A stretch of 52,562 nt of DNA from JAWVYT01 sp964605205 (GTDB lineage: Bacteria > Gemmatimonadota > Gemmatimonadetes > Longimicrobiales > RSA9). The stretch is taken from contig CAZSBL010000007.1 of the NCBI GenBank assembly GCA_964605205.1, forward strand, positions 1 to 52,562, written 5' to 3'. The notes under the pieces are model-generated. The model had not been told where the DNA came from and ran no database searches. It saw only the letters and a list, made by a program, of their open reading frames with translations. Below are positions 16,377 through 24,696 of this stretch, piece by piece (within the stretch, counting starts at the first letter, position 1; every line of letters begins with the position of its first letter). The position numbers were made by a program, and so were the translations under genes.

Positions 16377-16955
16377 ATGTCGATGATCAACTACGCGAGC
16401 CGGGAGATCAACTGCAAGATCGTGTACTACGGTCCCGGGCTCTGCGGCAAGACCACGAACCTCGAGTACGTCTACAACAAGGTGAACCCGGAGACCCGGG
16501 GGAAGATGATCTCCCTGGCCACGGAGAACGAGCGGACGCTCTTCTTCGACTTCCTCCCGGTGGACCTGGGCAACATCCGGGGGTTCAAGACCCGGTTCCA
16601 CCTCTACACCGTGCCGGGCCAGGTCTACTACAACGCCAGCCGGCGCCTGATCCTGAAAGGCGTAGACGGCGTGGTCTTCGTGGCCGACAGCCAGGCGGAG
16701 CGGATGGACGCGAACCTGGCATCGATGCAGAATCTCTTCGAGAATCTGGCGGAGTACGGCTACGACCCTCGCCAGCTGCCCATGGTCCTCCAGTACAACA
16801 AGCGGGACCTGCTCACCCGGGTCCCCGTGGACGAGCTCAGCGCCCAGCTGAATCCCGGCGGGCTCGAGGAGTTCGAGAGCGTGGCCACCGAGGGGGAAGG
16901 GGTATTCGATACGCTCCGGGCCGTGAGCAAGCAGGTCATCAAGGCGTTGAGCTGA
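16377..16955 (+). CDS. mglA: Ras-like small GTPase MglA
   Basis: The 192-residue GTPase starts SMINYASREINCKIVYYGPG. P-loop GPGLCGKT lies at 19-26. The switch region reads TVPGQ (78-82) where Ras has DTAGQ, the hallmark of MglA. NKRD at 141-144 sets guanine specificity. MglA-GTP marks the leading pole in Myxococcus and Thermus-type systems, driving gliding or type IV pilus polarity. No motility gene is in the window, so its output here is unknown. mglB is directly upstream, and pgsA begins 7 nt downstream. Confidence 0.93.
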   Translation: MSMINYASREINCKIVYYGPGLCGKTTNLEYVYNKVNPETRGKMISLATENERTLFFDFLPVDLGNIRGFKTRFHLYTVPGQVYYNASRRLILKGVDGVVFVADSQAERMDANLASMQNLFENLAEYGYDPRQLPMVLQYNKRDLLTRVPVDELSAQLNPGGLEEFESVATEGEGVFDTLRAVSKQVIKALS

Positions 16956-16962
16956 CCCGCTG

Positions 16963-17610
16963 ATGCCTCTCCTCGAGCGGCGAGCCATACCGAACGTGAT
17001 TACCATGGCGCGCGTCGTCATGGCGCCCGCCGTCTTCTTCCTGGCGCTGAGCGATGGGTTCACGCCCCGGCTCCTGGCGTTTCTCCTCTTCGCCGTGGCC
17101 GCCCTCTCGGACCTCTGGGACGGGTACCTGGCCCGCAAGCACGATTGGATCAGCGATTTCGGCAAGCTGATGGACCCCCTCGCCGACAAGCTCCTGATCG
17201 TGGCGACCTTCGTACCCTTCTTCATGATCTCCCACCGCCCCGGTGCGTTCGGCGACCTGCCGCACTGGGGCGAACTCCCGGTCTGGGTGCTGGTGGTGAT
17301 CTTCGGCCGGGAGATCCTGGTGACCGCCGTGCGGCAGATCGCCGCCCGGCGAGGCCGCGTGATCCCCGCCGGGAAGGCCGGGAAATACAAGGCGTTCGTC
17401 CAGAACGTCTTCAGTGGGGCCGTGCTCCTCTGGTACACGCTCCAGACTGCCGCGGCCGAGCACCAGTGGGACGGCGCTTTCTGGGAGGCCTGGCAGGCGC
17501 TGCACGGGCCCGTGATCGGGCTCTCGCTCCTCGTGGCGCTGATCCTGACCGTCTACAGCATGGGCGTGTACTTCTGGAGCTGGAGCCGGGCGTCGGAGCA
17601 GCCGGCGTGA
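16963..17610 (+). CDS. pgsA: CDP-diacylglycerol--glycerol-3-phosphate 3-phosphatidyltransferase
   Basis: The 215-residue integral membrane enzyme makes phosphatidylglycerol phosphate from CDP-diacylglycerol. The CDP-alcohol phosphotransferase motif is complete: D50, D53-G54, A57-R58, G67, D71 and D75. The N-terminal IPNVITMARVVMAP is typical of PgsA. About five TM segments follow. Its stop overlaps the start of the CinA-type gene (GTGA), as pgsA-cinA is ordered in many bacteria. Confidence 0.93.
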   Translation: MPLLERRAIPNVITMARVVMAPAVFFLALSDGFTPRLLAFLLFAVAALSDLWDGYLARKHDWISDFGKLMDPLADKLLIVATFVPFFMISHRPGAFGDLPHWGELPVWVLVVIFGREILVTAVRQIAARRGRVIPAGKAGKYKAFVQNVFSGAVLLWYTLQTAAAEHQWDGAFWEAWQALHGPVIGLSLLVALILTVYSMGVYFWSWSRASEQPA

Positions 17611-18083
17611 CGGATCCGGCGGCGGTCGGCGAAGCGCTGGCTGGCCGGGGGCTCTCCCTGGCGTTGGCCGAGAGCTGTACCGGCGGGATGGTGGCCGCCC
17701 GCCTCACCCACCGGCCCGGCGCGTCGCGGTTCCTGGAAGCGGGGCTCGTGACCTACTCGAACGCGGCCAAGGAGGCGCTCCTGGGCGTGGAGCGGGCCAC
17801 TCTCGAAGCGCACGGCGCCGTGTCGGAGGCGGTGGCCCGGGCCATGCTCGACGGCGCCCGCCGCGCCACCGGCGCCGACGCGGCCATCGCCATCACCGGG
17901 ATCGCCGGCCCCGAGGGCGGGACCGTGGAGAAACCGGTGGGTACCGTCTGGATCGGGGCCGCGGTGCACGAGGCCGTGGCCGTCCGGCGGTTCCGGTTCG
18001 ACGGGGACCGGGCGGCGGTCCGGGAGGCCTCGGTCGACGCGTCGCTGGATCTCCTCCTGGAGCTGCTGGAGGCGCCGGCATGA
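17607..18083 (+). CDS. CinA C-terminal-type nicotinamide-nucleotide amidohydrolase (PncC)
   Basis: The 158-residue protein is the stand-alone CinA C-terminal domain. It shows LALAESCTGGMVAARLTHRPGAS, VTYSNAAKEALLGV, GAVSEAVARAM and ITGIAGPEGGT. The family deamidates NMN to nicotinic acid mononucleotide in pyridine-nucleotide salvage. The start is GTG 17607, overlapping the pgsA stop; the next ATG overlaps its own stop, so three genes are coupled. The larger N-terminal CinA domain is absent. Confidence 0.88.
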   Translation: MTDPAAVGEALAGRGLSLALAESCTGGMVAARLTHRPGASRFLEAGLVTYSNAAKEALLGVERATLEAHGAVSEAVARAMLDGARRATGADAAIAITGIAGPEGGTVEKPVGTVWIGAAVHEAVAVRRFRFDGDRAAVREASVDASLDLLLELLEAPA

Positions 18084-18943
18084 GCGCGGCGGAAGACCGG
18101 GACGGACGGGGCGCCGGGGCGGCGCACTACTTCGACGCCCCCGATGGCACGCGACTCCACTACCGGGCCTGGCCCGTGGACGAGCCCCGGGCGGCGCTCC
18201 TGGTCCTGCACGGGCTGTTCGAGCACAGCCGCCGCTACATCGAGCTGGCCGGGTTCATGGGCGACGCCGGCATCGGCACGTTCGTCCTGGACCACCGCGG
18301 GCACGGCGCGTCGCGTGGACGGCGGGGGCACGTCCACCGGTTCCACCGCTTCCTCGACGATGCCGAGGCCTTCCGGCGGGAGGTGGAGGGGCGGGTCGGC
18401 GATCTCCCGGTGTTCCTCCTGGCCCACTCCATGGGCGGACTCATAGGGCTCCGGTACCTGGAGGACCGGGCCCCGGCGCTGGCGGGCGCCATCATCTCCG
18501 CCCCCTGGCTCGCGCTGGCCGACCCGCCGTCGGCGGGGCTCAGGGCCCTGGCCTCGGTGCTGAGCCGGCTGATCCCGATCCTGCCGTTCCCGGCGGGGCT
18601 CTCTCCCGACGACCTCTCCCACGATCCGGAGCGGGTGGCGGACTACCGGCAGGACCCGCTCATCTACTCCACGCTCACGCCCCGGCTGCACCGGGAAGTG
18701 GAGAAGGCGACGCGGACCGCGTTCGAGCGCCGGCACCGCCTCGACCTGCCCCTCCTCTTCCTGCTTCCGGGCGACGACCGCATCGTGTCGACGCCGCGCA
18801 GCCTCGAGCTGGCCCGGTCGCTGGAGGCGCCTGATGTGACGATCCGGGTGCTGGACGGGTATTATCACGAGGTTCTGCAGGAGGTGGAGCGGGCCGCCGT
18901 CATGGCGGAGATCCGGGGCTGGATCGAGGCGCATCTGCCGTGA
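18080..18943 (+). CDS. Alpha/beta hydrolase, monoacylglycerol lipase-like
   Basis: The 287-residue protein belongs to the serine aminopeptidase S33/monoacylglycerol lipase group. It has the oxyanion strand LVLHGLFEHSRRY, DHRGHGAS and the nucleophile elbow AHSMGG with Ser117. Asp233 (or Asp232) lies in GDDRIV, and His263 in YYHEVLQE. A lipid or ester substrate fits its place after pgsA, but none is proven. The start overlaps the previous stop (ATGA). A strong hairpin begins inside its stop codon and probably ends the operon. Confidence 0.85.
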   Translation: MSAAEDRDGRGAGAAHYFDAPDGTRLHYRAWPVDEPRAALLVLHGLFEHSRRYIELAGFMGDAGIGTFVLDHRGHGASRGRRGHVHRFHRFLDDAEAFRREVEGRVGDLPVFLLAHSMGGLIGLRYLEDRAPALAGAIISAPWLALADPPSAGLRALASVLSRLIPILPFPAGLSPDDLSHDPERVADYRQDPLIYSTLTPRLHREVEKATRTAFERRHRLDLPLLFLLPGDDRIVSTPRSLELARSLEAPDVTIRVLDGYYHEVLQEVERAAVMAEIRGWIEAHLP

Positions 18944-18964
18944 CCCTGCCGAACCGGCAGGGTC
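18942..18964 (+). terminator. Perfect 10-bp hairpin overlapping a stop codon
   Basis: GACCCTGCCG-AAC-CGGCAGGGTC is a perfect inverted repeat whose left arm begins within the TGA of the hydrolase gene. No T-tract follows. It separates the mglBA-pgsA run from grpE-dnaJ. Confidence 0.6.
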
Positions 18965-19028
18965 GCCCGGCACCAGCATTGCACGCTGTATGGTCGGAAA
19001 CGGACCGCAGCCCTCCACACGGAGAACG

Positions 19029-19646
19029 ATGACGGAACACAACGATACGGGACGGGAGCAGGCTGTCGAGGCGGAAGAGGCTGCCCCCGGGCCGACAGCC
19101 GATACCGCGGCGGGAGCCGAAGCCGGAGACGCGGCGGCCGACCCCGCGGACGGCGCCGGAGACCAGGCCGACGCGGCCGCGAGCGAGGTCGACGAGCTGC
19201 GGCGGGAGCTGGAGTCGCTGAACGACCGGCACCTGCGGCTGGCGGCGGAGTTCGACAACTACCGGAAGCGGAACCAGCGGGATCGTGAGGCGCTGGCGAG
19301 TCGGCTCCAGGCGGACCTGGTGGGCTCGCTGCTGGATGTGCTCGACGACCTCAAGCGGGTGGCCGAGGGCGGTGGGGAAGACACCGACGCAGAGGCCGTG
19401 CTGGAGGGTGTGCGCCTCGTGGAGAAGAAATTCACGACGGTGCTCGAGGGAGCCGGCGTCGAGCCGGTGGACGCCGAGGGCGCCCGGTTCGACCCGGAGC
19501 TGATGGAAGCGCTCGGGATGGTCCCCACCCACGATCCGGAGAAGGACGGCCATGTAGCCGACGTGTTCCAGCGCGGCTATCGTCTGCGGGACATGCTCCT
19601 GCGCCCGGCCCGGGTGCGAGTCTACCAGTACGACGAAACCGAGTAA
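19029..19646 (+). CDS. grpE: Nucleotide exchange factor GrpE
   Basis: The 205-residue protein has a long acidic, Ala-rich N-terminal tail (to about 60), a coiled coil (VDELRRELESLNDRHLRLAA), then EFDNYRKRNQRDRE and the beta domain ending HDPEKDGHVADVFQRGYRLR. It releases ADP from DnaK. I start at ATG 19029 because GGAG lies 4 nt upstream. No CIRCE element, hrcA or dnaK is present here. dnaJ follows after 6 nt. Confidence 0.93.
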   Translation: MTEHNDTGREQAVEAEEAAPGPTADTAAGAEAGDAAADPADGAGDQADAAASEVDELRRELESLNDRHLRLAAEFDNYRKRNQRDREALASRLQADLVGSLLDVLDDLKRVAEGGGEDTDAEAVLEGVRLVEKKFTTVLEGAGVEPVDAEGARFDPELMEALGMVPTHDPEKDGHVADVFQRGYRLRDMLLRPARVRVYQYDETE

Positions 19647-19652
19647 CCGGGT

Positions 19653-20804
19653 ATGGCGACGGCAGGCACCAAGGACTACTACCAGATCCTCGGGGTCTCC
19701 GAGAAGGCCGACGCGAGCGAGATCAAGAAGGCGTACCGGAAGCTGGCGAAGCAGTACCACCCGGACGCCAACGCCAACGATCCGAAGGCGGCGGAGCGCT
19801 TCAAGGAGATCGGGGAGGCCTACGCCGTACTGTCGGATCCCGAGAAGCGGAAGCAGTACGACCAGATGCGGCGGATGGGCCCGTTCGGCGGCTTCGGTGG
19901 CGGCTCCGGCGGGGGCTTCGGCGGGGGCTTCAGTGGCCGGCCGGGGGGCGGTGGCCGCACCACCGGCACCACCGGCGGCCGGATCAACATGGAGGACCTG
20001 GGCGATCTTGGCGGGCTCGGCGACCTGTTCAGCTCGATCTTCGATTTCGGTCGCAAGCGGCAGCAGCCGCGTAGCGGCCCGGAGCGGGGCGGGAACGTGG
20101 AGTACACGGTGGAGCTCCCGTTCGAGACGGCAGCCCGGGGTGGGACCATCAGCATCACGGTGCCGGTGACCGAGGAGTGCGCCACGTGCGGCGGGACCGG
20201 GGCGGCGCCGGGCACGCGGACCACGGTGTGCAGCGAGTGCAAGGGGACGGGCACGGTCTCGTTCGGGCAGGGCGGGTTCGCGGTGAACCGGCCCTGCCCG
20301 GCGTGCTACGGTCGGGGCCAGGTCCCGACGCAGCCGTGCGCCACGTGTGGCGGGAGCGGGCAGGTCCGCCAGGAACGGCAGATCCGCCTGAAGGTGCCGC
20401 CCGGCGTCGACTCAGGCTCCAAGCTCCGGCTCTCGGGGCAGGGGGAGCGGGGCCGGGGTGGCGGTCCGGCGGGCGACCTGATCGTGACGTTCCAGGTGAA
20501 GCCGCACCGCTTTTTCCGCCGGAAGGGACTGGACGTGCATTGCACCGTGCCGGTCAATATCGCGCAGGCCGCGCTGGGCTCGAAGATCCGGGTCCGGACC
20601 GTCGACGGGAAGAAGGTGTCGCTGAAGATCCCGCCGGGCACCCAGTCGGGGACCAAGTTCCGGGTGCCGGGGCAGGGGATCGAGAAGGGGGGTCAGCGCG
20701 GGGACCAGTACGTGCAGGTGAAGATCACCGTCCCCGACACAATGGATGAGGAAGAAGAGAAGCTGATGCGCGAGTTCGCGGAAGCTGCGGACCTACGGTA
20801 CTGA
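19653..20804 (+). CDS. dnaJ: Chaperone protein DnaJ
   Basis: The 383-residue type I DnaJ has a J domain with HPD at 36-38 and a Gly/Phe-rich segment (about 75-110). Four CxxCxGxG zinc repeats lie at about 176-245 (CATCGGTG, CSECKGTG, CPACYGRG, CATCGGSG). A C-terminal substrate-binding region follows. It stimulates the DnaK ATPase and delivers unfolded clients. It follows grpE closely. Confidence 0.96.
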   Translation: MATAGTKDYYQILGVSEKADASEIKKAYRKLAKQYHPDANANDPKAAERFKEIGEAYAVLSDPEKRKQYDQMRRMGPFGGFGGGSGGGFGGGFSGRPGGGGRTTGTTGGRINMEDLGDLGGLGDLFSSIFDFGRKRQQPRSGPERGGNVEYTVELPFETAARGGTISITVPVTEECATCGGTGAAPGTRTTVCSECKGTGTVSFGQGGFAVNRPCPACYGRGQVPTQPCATCGGSGQVRQERQIRLKVPPGVDSGSKLRLSGQGERGRGGGPAGDLIVTFQVKPHRFFRRKGLDVHCTVPVNIAQAALGSKIRVRTVDGKKVSLKIPPGTQSGTKFRVPGQGIEKGGQRGDQYVQVKITVPDTMDEEEEKLMREFAEAADLRY

Positions 20805-20816
20805 GACCAGGACGCC

Positions 20817-21062
20817 ATGATACGAACGTTCCAGGACCACGATCTCCTGCACTGGGAAGTCTACGCCGCCGCGCCGAAAGCCGGGCGTGACCAGGATGAG
20901 CGGGAGCGGGCGCGGATGATGTTCCACTGCCTTACCGACACCGGCCGCCGGGCCCGGGTCCTGGCCCGTGAGGAGAGCCGGACCGCTATCGAGGGGCGGA
21001 TCACCGAGGCCAGCGACAACGAGCTGATCGAGCTCCTCGCCACGGCCGAACCGCTGGACTGA
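20817..21062 (+). CDS. Small uncharacterised protein after dnaJ
   Basis: The 81-residue protein is charged and soluble, with no signal peptide, TM segment or cysteine pair. It opens MIRTFQDHDLLHWEVYAAAP and has a helical end. I do not recognise the family. It starts 12 nt after dnaJ and is likely co-transcribed with grpE-dnaJ, which hints at a heat-shock-linked role. A small GC hairpin (21081-21094) lies between its stop and the convergent mnmA. Confidence 0.65.
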   Translation: MIRTFQDHDLLHWEVYAAAPKAGRDQDERERARMMFHCLTDTGRRARVLAREESRTAIEGRITEASDNELIELLATAEPLD

Positions 21063-21114
21063 GCGGCGGTCCGGCGGCCTCCGGGCTCGCCCGGCCTACC
21101 GAGTCCCGGCCGGT

Positions 21115-22188
21115 CTACCGGATCCGGCCGCCTCCCACGAGCACGTCTTCGCGGTACACGGCGCCCGACTGACCGGGCGTGACCGCCCGCTGCGGTGTCT
21201 CGAGCGCCAGCCTCAGCGATCCTCCGGACCGGGCCGCGACCGTGGCCGGTACCAGCGGGGCGCCGTGGCGCAGCCGGACCGAGACCGGGTCGCCGGGGGT
21301 GGGCGGGTCGGTGAGCCAGTTCAGATCACCGAGAGCGACCTCGCCCCGGTCCAGCTCCTCCTCATCGCCCACCACCACCTCGTTCACTTCCGGACGCGTC
21401 TCGATGACGTAGAGCCGCCGCGGGAATCCTCCGCCGAGCCCCTTTCGCTGGCCTACCGTGTACCGGGCGTAGCCATCGTGCTCTCCGAGCTCCTCGCCCG
21501 CGGGCGTAACCATCCGGCCCGGGGTCAGCGCCGGGTGGTCGGGGCCGAGCCGGTCGACCAGGAAGTCGGTGTAGTCGTCCGTGGGGACGAAGCAGATCTC
21601 CTGCGACTCGGGCTTCTCGGCCGTGCCGAGCCCCAGGTCGCGGGCCCGGTCGCGGACTTCCGGCTTGGTCAGCTCGCCCACCGGGAAGAGCATCCGGTCC
21701 AGGACGTCCGACGGGATGCCCCAGAGGAAGTAGCTCTGGTCCTTCCGATCGTCGGTGGCGCGGAGGAGCTCCGTGCGGCCGTTCTCCCGCCGGATCCGGG
21801 CGTAATGCCCCGTGGCGATCCAGGTGGCCCCCATGGCCCGGCCCCGGCGCAGCAGGTCCGGGATCTTCGTGTTCGAGTTGCAGCGCACGCACGGATTCGG
21901 CGTGCGGCCGGCCACGTACTCGCCCACGAAGTCGTCGATCACGGCATCTGCGAAGGAGTCTTCCATGTCGAAGACGTAGTGGGGGATCCCCAGACGGTTG
22001 GCCACGCGACGTGCGTCCATGATCCCATCGAGCCCGCAGCAGGTATTGCGCGGAGCCTCGTTTTCCGAGTAGCAGAACGTCTTCATGGTGGCGCCGATGA
22101 CCCGGTAGCCCTGCTCGACCAGGAGCGCCGCGGCCACGGAGCTGTCCACGCCGCCGGACATGGCCACGAGCACGGTGCGCTCCGTCAT
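21115..22188 (-). CDS. mnmA: tRNA 2-thiouridine(34) synthase MnmA
   Basis: The 357-residue enzyme activates U34 of Lys, Glu and Gln tRNAs with ATP and inserts sulfur. The PP-loop SGGVDSS lies at 11-17. The catalytic cysteines are C103 (in NPCVRCN) and C199 (in SQEICF). An extra C100 makes a CxxC, the pattern seen in thiolases proposed to carry an iron-sulfur cluster. The C-terminal part has YTVGQRKGLGGG and the beta-barrel end. Its start overlaps the stop of the cysteine desulfurase gene, so donor and acceptor of sulfur are co-translated. Confidence 0.95.
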   Translation of the reverse strand: MTERTVLVAMSGGVDSSVAAALLVEQGYRVIGATMKTFCYSENEAPRNTCCGLDGIMDARRVANRLGIPHYVFDMEDSFADAVIDDFVGEYVAGRTPNPCVRCNSNTKIPDLLRRGRAMGATWIATGHYARIRRENGRTELLRATDDRKDQSYFLWGIPSDVLDRMLFPVGELTKPEVRDRARDLGLGTAEKPESQEICFVPTDDYTDFLVDRLGPDHPALTPGRMVTPAGEELGEHDGYARYTVGQRKGLGGGFPRRLYVIETRPEVNEVVVGDEEELDRGEVALGDLNWLTDPPTPGDPVSVRLRHGAPLVPATVAARSGGSLRLALETPQRAVTPGQSGAVYREDVLVGGGRIR

Positions 22189-23333
22189 GCGCCCACCCCA
22201 CGGGTGCGGTCCACCACCTCCCGCAAGACGGCGATGGCCCGGTCGATCTCGTCGTCGGTGGTGGGCCAGCCCAGGGAGAAGCGGAGCACCGCGTCGGCCT
22301 CGGCCCCGATGGCCAGCAGCACGTGGCTCGGGGCGGAGGCCCCGCTATGGCACGCGGAGCCGGATGACACGGCCAGCCCCGCCATGTCCAGCGACGCCAG
22401 CAGGATGTCCGACTCGATGTCCGGGAGCGACACGCTCAGGACGTGCGGGAGCCGATCCGCGCCAGCGCCGTTCACCAACGCGCCATCGACCGTGTCCAGC
22501 ACCGCCGCCTCCAGGCGGTCGCGGAGCGCCCGCAGACGCTCGTGCTCCTGCGGCAGCTCGCCCACCGCCCGCTCCAGCGCCTCCGCGAGCCCCACGGCGC
22601 CGGCCACGTTCGATGTGCCCGCCCGCATCCCTCGCTCCTGCCCGCCGCCGTGGAGGAGCGGGGCCAGCTCGATGCCCGAGCGAACGTACAGCGCGCCCAC
22701 GCCCTTGGGGCCGCCGAACTTGTGGGCGCTCATGGAGAGCAGGTCCACCGGCACGTCGGCCACGGACACAGGAATGTGCGCCACGGCCTGGACGGCATCG
22801 GTGTGGAACGCCACGCCCCGCTCCCGGCACCGGGCGGCGAGCTCCGCCACCGGCTGGATGGTGCCGATCTCGTTGTTCGCCCACATCACCGAGACCACGC
22901 CCACCGGCTCCTGCAGCGCCTCGTGGAGCGCGTCGAGGTCCGCACGTCCGGCCTCGTCTACGGCCAGCGTGGACACGTGGGCGCCCTCCCGGGCCGCCGC
23001 CGCCGACGAATGACGCACCGCGCTGTGCTCGATGGCCGAGATCACCACGCCGTGCACACCCTCGGTGCGCGCGCCCCGGTACCGGCCGAGGACCGCCAGG
23101 TTGTCGGCCTCCGTCCCGCCGCCCGTGAAGACGATCTCACCGGGCTCGGCGTCGATGGCGGCGGCTACCCGCTCGCGGGCCTCCTCCAGCGCCGACCGGG
23201 CGGCACGGCCGGGGCCGTGGGTGCTGGATGGATTGCCGTACCGCTCCGACAGGAACGGCTCCATGGCGGCCCGGACCTCCGGTCGGACGGGGGTCGTGGC
23301 CGCGTGGTCGAGGTACAGCGTCTGGTTGGTCAT
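22185..23333 (-). CDS. Cysteine desulfurase (NifS/IscS-type)
   Basis: The 382-residue PLP enzyme takes sulfur from cysteine as an enzyme-bound persulfide. It has LYLDHAATTPVRPEV near the start, PLP lysine K205 in SAHKFGGPKG and catalytic C328 in SSGSACHSG. I start at ATG 23333, where homology begins; the longer frame upstream lacks support. The ATGA overlap with mnmA points to a dedicated role in tRNA thiolation, as for the B. subtilis YrvO-MnmA pair. No iscU or sufU is nearby. Confidence 0.93.
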   Translation of the reverse strand: MTNQTLYLDHAATTPVRPEVRAAMEPFLSERYGNPSSTHGPGRAARSALEEARERVAAAIDAEPGEIVFTGGGTEADNLAVLGRYRGARTEGVHGVVISAIEHSAVRHSSAAAAREGAHVSTLAVDEAGRADLDALHEALQEPVGVVSVMWANNEIGTIQPVAELAARCRERGVAFHTDAVQAVAHIPVSVADVPVDLLSMSAHKFGGPKGVGALYVRSGIELAPLLHGGGQERGMRAGTSNVAGAVGLAEALERAVGELPQEHERLRALRDRLEAAVLDTVDGALVNGAGADRLPHVLSVSLPDIESDILLASLDMAGLAVSSGSACHSGASAPSHVLLAIGAEADAVLRFSLGWPTTDDEIDRAIAVLREVVDRTRGVGA

Positions 23334-23406
23334 CAGGTGGCGTAATAACCCGCGGTGGCTGCCAGGGTCCGTGGTTCGAGCGGTGGCGCTCCTGCCTCCC
23401 GCTCCG

Positions 23407-23434
23407 TGGAAATGTGCCCCGGTTCGACTATATT
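23407..23434 (+). promoter_or_regulatory. Possible promoter of the HIRAN gene, leaderless
   Basis: TGGAAA, a 16-nt spacer and TATATT end 7 nt before the GTG at 23442. The transcript would then begin at or next to the start codon. The -35 match is only moderate. Confidence 0.4.
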
Positions 23435-23441
23435 TCAAGGC

Positions 23442-23789
23442 GTGAGCAACGTATCAAACCACACCACGCCGCCCATGGCCCCGGAGCACCCCGACCGATT
23501 CTTCGCCACGGTGCACGGCACCGTTTTCGGTGACCGGTCCGACTCCGTGGACGCCATGGACGCGGGTGAAGAGCTGATCCTGCTCCCGGACCCGCCGGGG
23601 ACGGAGGACCCTGGTGTGTGGGTCCACCGCCACGGCGGCGACCTCATCGGCCACCTCCCGCCGGAGATCGAGGGGTGGCTCGCGCCGTGGCTGCTGCGCG
23701 GCGGCCGCGCCACGGCCCGGGCCGTCCGGGTCAGCGGTCGCGGTGTGCCGAGCTGGCGCCGGGTGCTCCTGGAAGTGCGCTGCGGGTAG
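23442..23789 (+). CDS. Small HIRAN-domain protein
   Basis: The 115-residue protein reads like a HIRAN domain: a first strand FFATVHGTVFGDR, then GEELILLPDPPGTEDPGVWVHR, GGDLIGHLPPEIEGWLAPWL and a closing strand SWRRVLLEV. HIRAN domains bind DNA ends (for example 3' single-stranded ends in HLTF). They occur fused to helicases or alone in bacteria; here it stands alone. The start could be GTG 23442 or ATG 23475. It is divergent from nifS-mnmA and convergent with the deacetylase gene. The family call comes from motif reading and needs a profile search. Confidence 0.65.
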   Translation: MSNVSNHTTPPMAPEHPDRFFATVHGTVFGDRSDSVDAMDAGEELILLPDPPGTEDPGVWVHRHGGDLIGHLPPEIEGWLAPWLLRGGRATARAVRVSGRGVPSWRRVLLEVRCG

Positions 23790-23808
23790 GCCGCCGGGAA
23801 CGCTCGGC

Positions 23809-24534
23809 TCAGAAGCTGGCGACGTCGATGGCGGTGACGTCGTCGACCTTCAGCGTCTCGCGGGTCCAGAACGGCTCGCCGTAGGCGGCGCGGATCAGCC
23901 CGCCGTAGTAGGCGTGGTGAGCCAGGAGCTGGTCGCGCAGGGGCCGGTCGCCACCGGGGTAGATCTCACCCAGCGCCTTCTTCCCCTCGAACTGGGAGCC
24001 GTAGGCGTAGATGGCGTCGAGCTTCCGCTCCATCTGGTCGCTGATGTCCACCACGAAGCTCGGCTTCCCCGCGTGCTCCCGATACGCCATGGCGTAGATG
24101 ATCTTCTCGGGCCGGAACTTCTCCCCCTCGATGGGCGCGTTGGTCAGGCCGGCCACGAAACAGGCGTCGTACGCCAGCTGGCTGGCTACCCGGTGGTCCG
24201 GGTGCCGGGCTTCCTTCCACATGAGGATGACGGTCCGGGGGCGCAGCTCCCGGAGGATGGCGGCCACCTTGTTCCGGGCGTCGGGCGTGTTCTCCATCGA
24301 CCCGTCCGGAAGCCCGGCGACCCGGCGCTCGGCCAGCCCCAGGATCTGACTCGCCTTCCCGGCCTCCTCTTCCCGCAGCGCCTCGTTCCCGTACGTCCCC
24401 GCCTCGCCGCCCGTCAGGTCCAGCACGCCCGTGCGCCGGCCCGCGTCGGCCGCCTTGATGAGTGTGCCGCCACAGATCAGCTCCGCGTCATCCGGATGTG
24501 CGACGATGGCCAGGAGATCGAGAGGTTCGGACAT
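23809..24534 (-). CDS. bshB1: LmbE-family deacetylase, probably BshB1
   Basis: The 241-residue zinc deacetylase has AHPDDAE near the start (metal-binding HPDD), the TGGEAGTYGN loop and HPDH in KEARHPDHRVAS. This is the bacillithiol-type LmbE subgroup, which removes acetyl from GlcNAc-malate. The late stretch QFEGKKALGEIYPGG and EPFWTRETLKVDD match that subgroup as I recall it. No other bacillithiol gene is visible. ATG 24534 is preferred to a TTG 27 nt upstream; neither has a good Shine-Dalgarno. Confidence 0.8.
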   Translation of the reverse strand: MSEPLDLLAIVAHPDDAELICGGTLIKAADAGRRTGVLDLTGGEAGTYGNEALREEEAGKASQILGLAERRVAGLPDGSMENTPDARNKVAAILRELRPRTVILMWKEARHPDHRVASQLAYDACFVAGLTNAPIEGEKFRPEKIIYAMAYREHAGKPSFVVDISDQMERKLDAIYAYGSQFEGKKALGEIYPGGDRPLRDQLLAHHAYYGGLIRAAYGEPFWTRETLKVDDVTAIDVASF

Positions 24535-24589
24535 GGGCTGCGTTCGGGGTGTGGAGTCCAAGGTCGGGATCCGCGTCGAACATTAAGCC

Positions 24590-24696
24590 GCCGGGCAGGG
24601 AGGCGCGAGCGCCAGCGAGGGCCGCGCGAACGAAGTGAGCGCCCCCGGCGAGCGAAGTGAGCCGCTACCCGGGAGGCGGCGCAGCCGCCGACCTAC
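24590..24696 (-). repeat. Palindromic intergenic repeat containing a stop codon
   Basis: Read on the minus strand, the unit begins GTAGGTCGGC at 24696 and continues through GGCGGC-TGC-GCCGCC and CCGGGTAGCGGCTC to an inverted GAGCG/CGCTC module. More GAAGTGAGCG-type modules follow to about 24590. Its TAG is the stop codon of the permease gene. The same unit occurs at 42115-42226, and related modules lie at 51203-51300. Confidence 0.8.

Noticed and set aside
18944..19028. CIRCE (HrcA) operator before grpE
   Set aside because: No TTAGCACTC/GAGTGCTAA pair is present. Only a GC hairpin belonging to the upstream gene was found.
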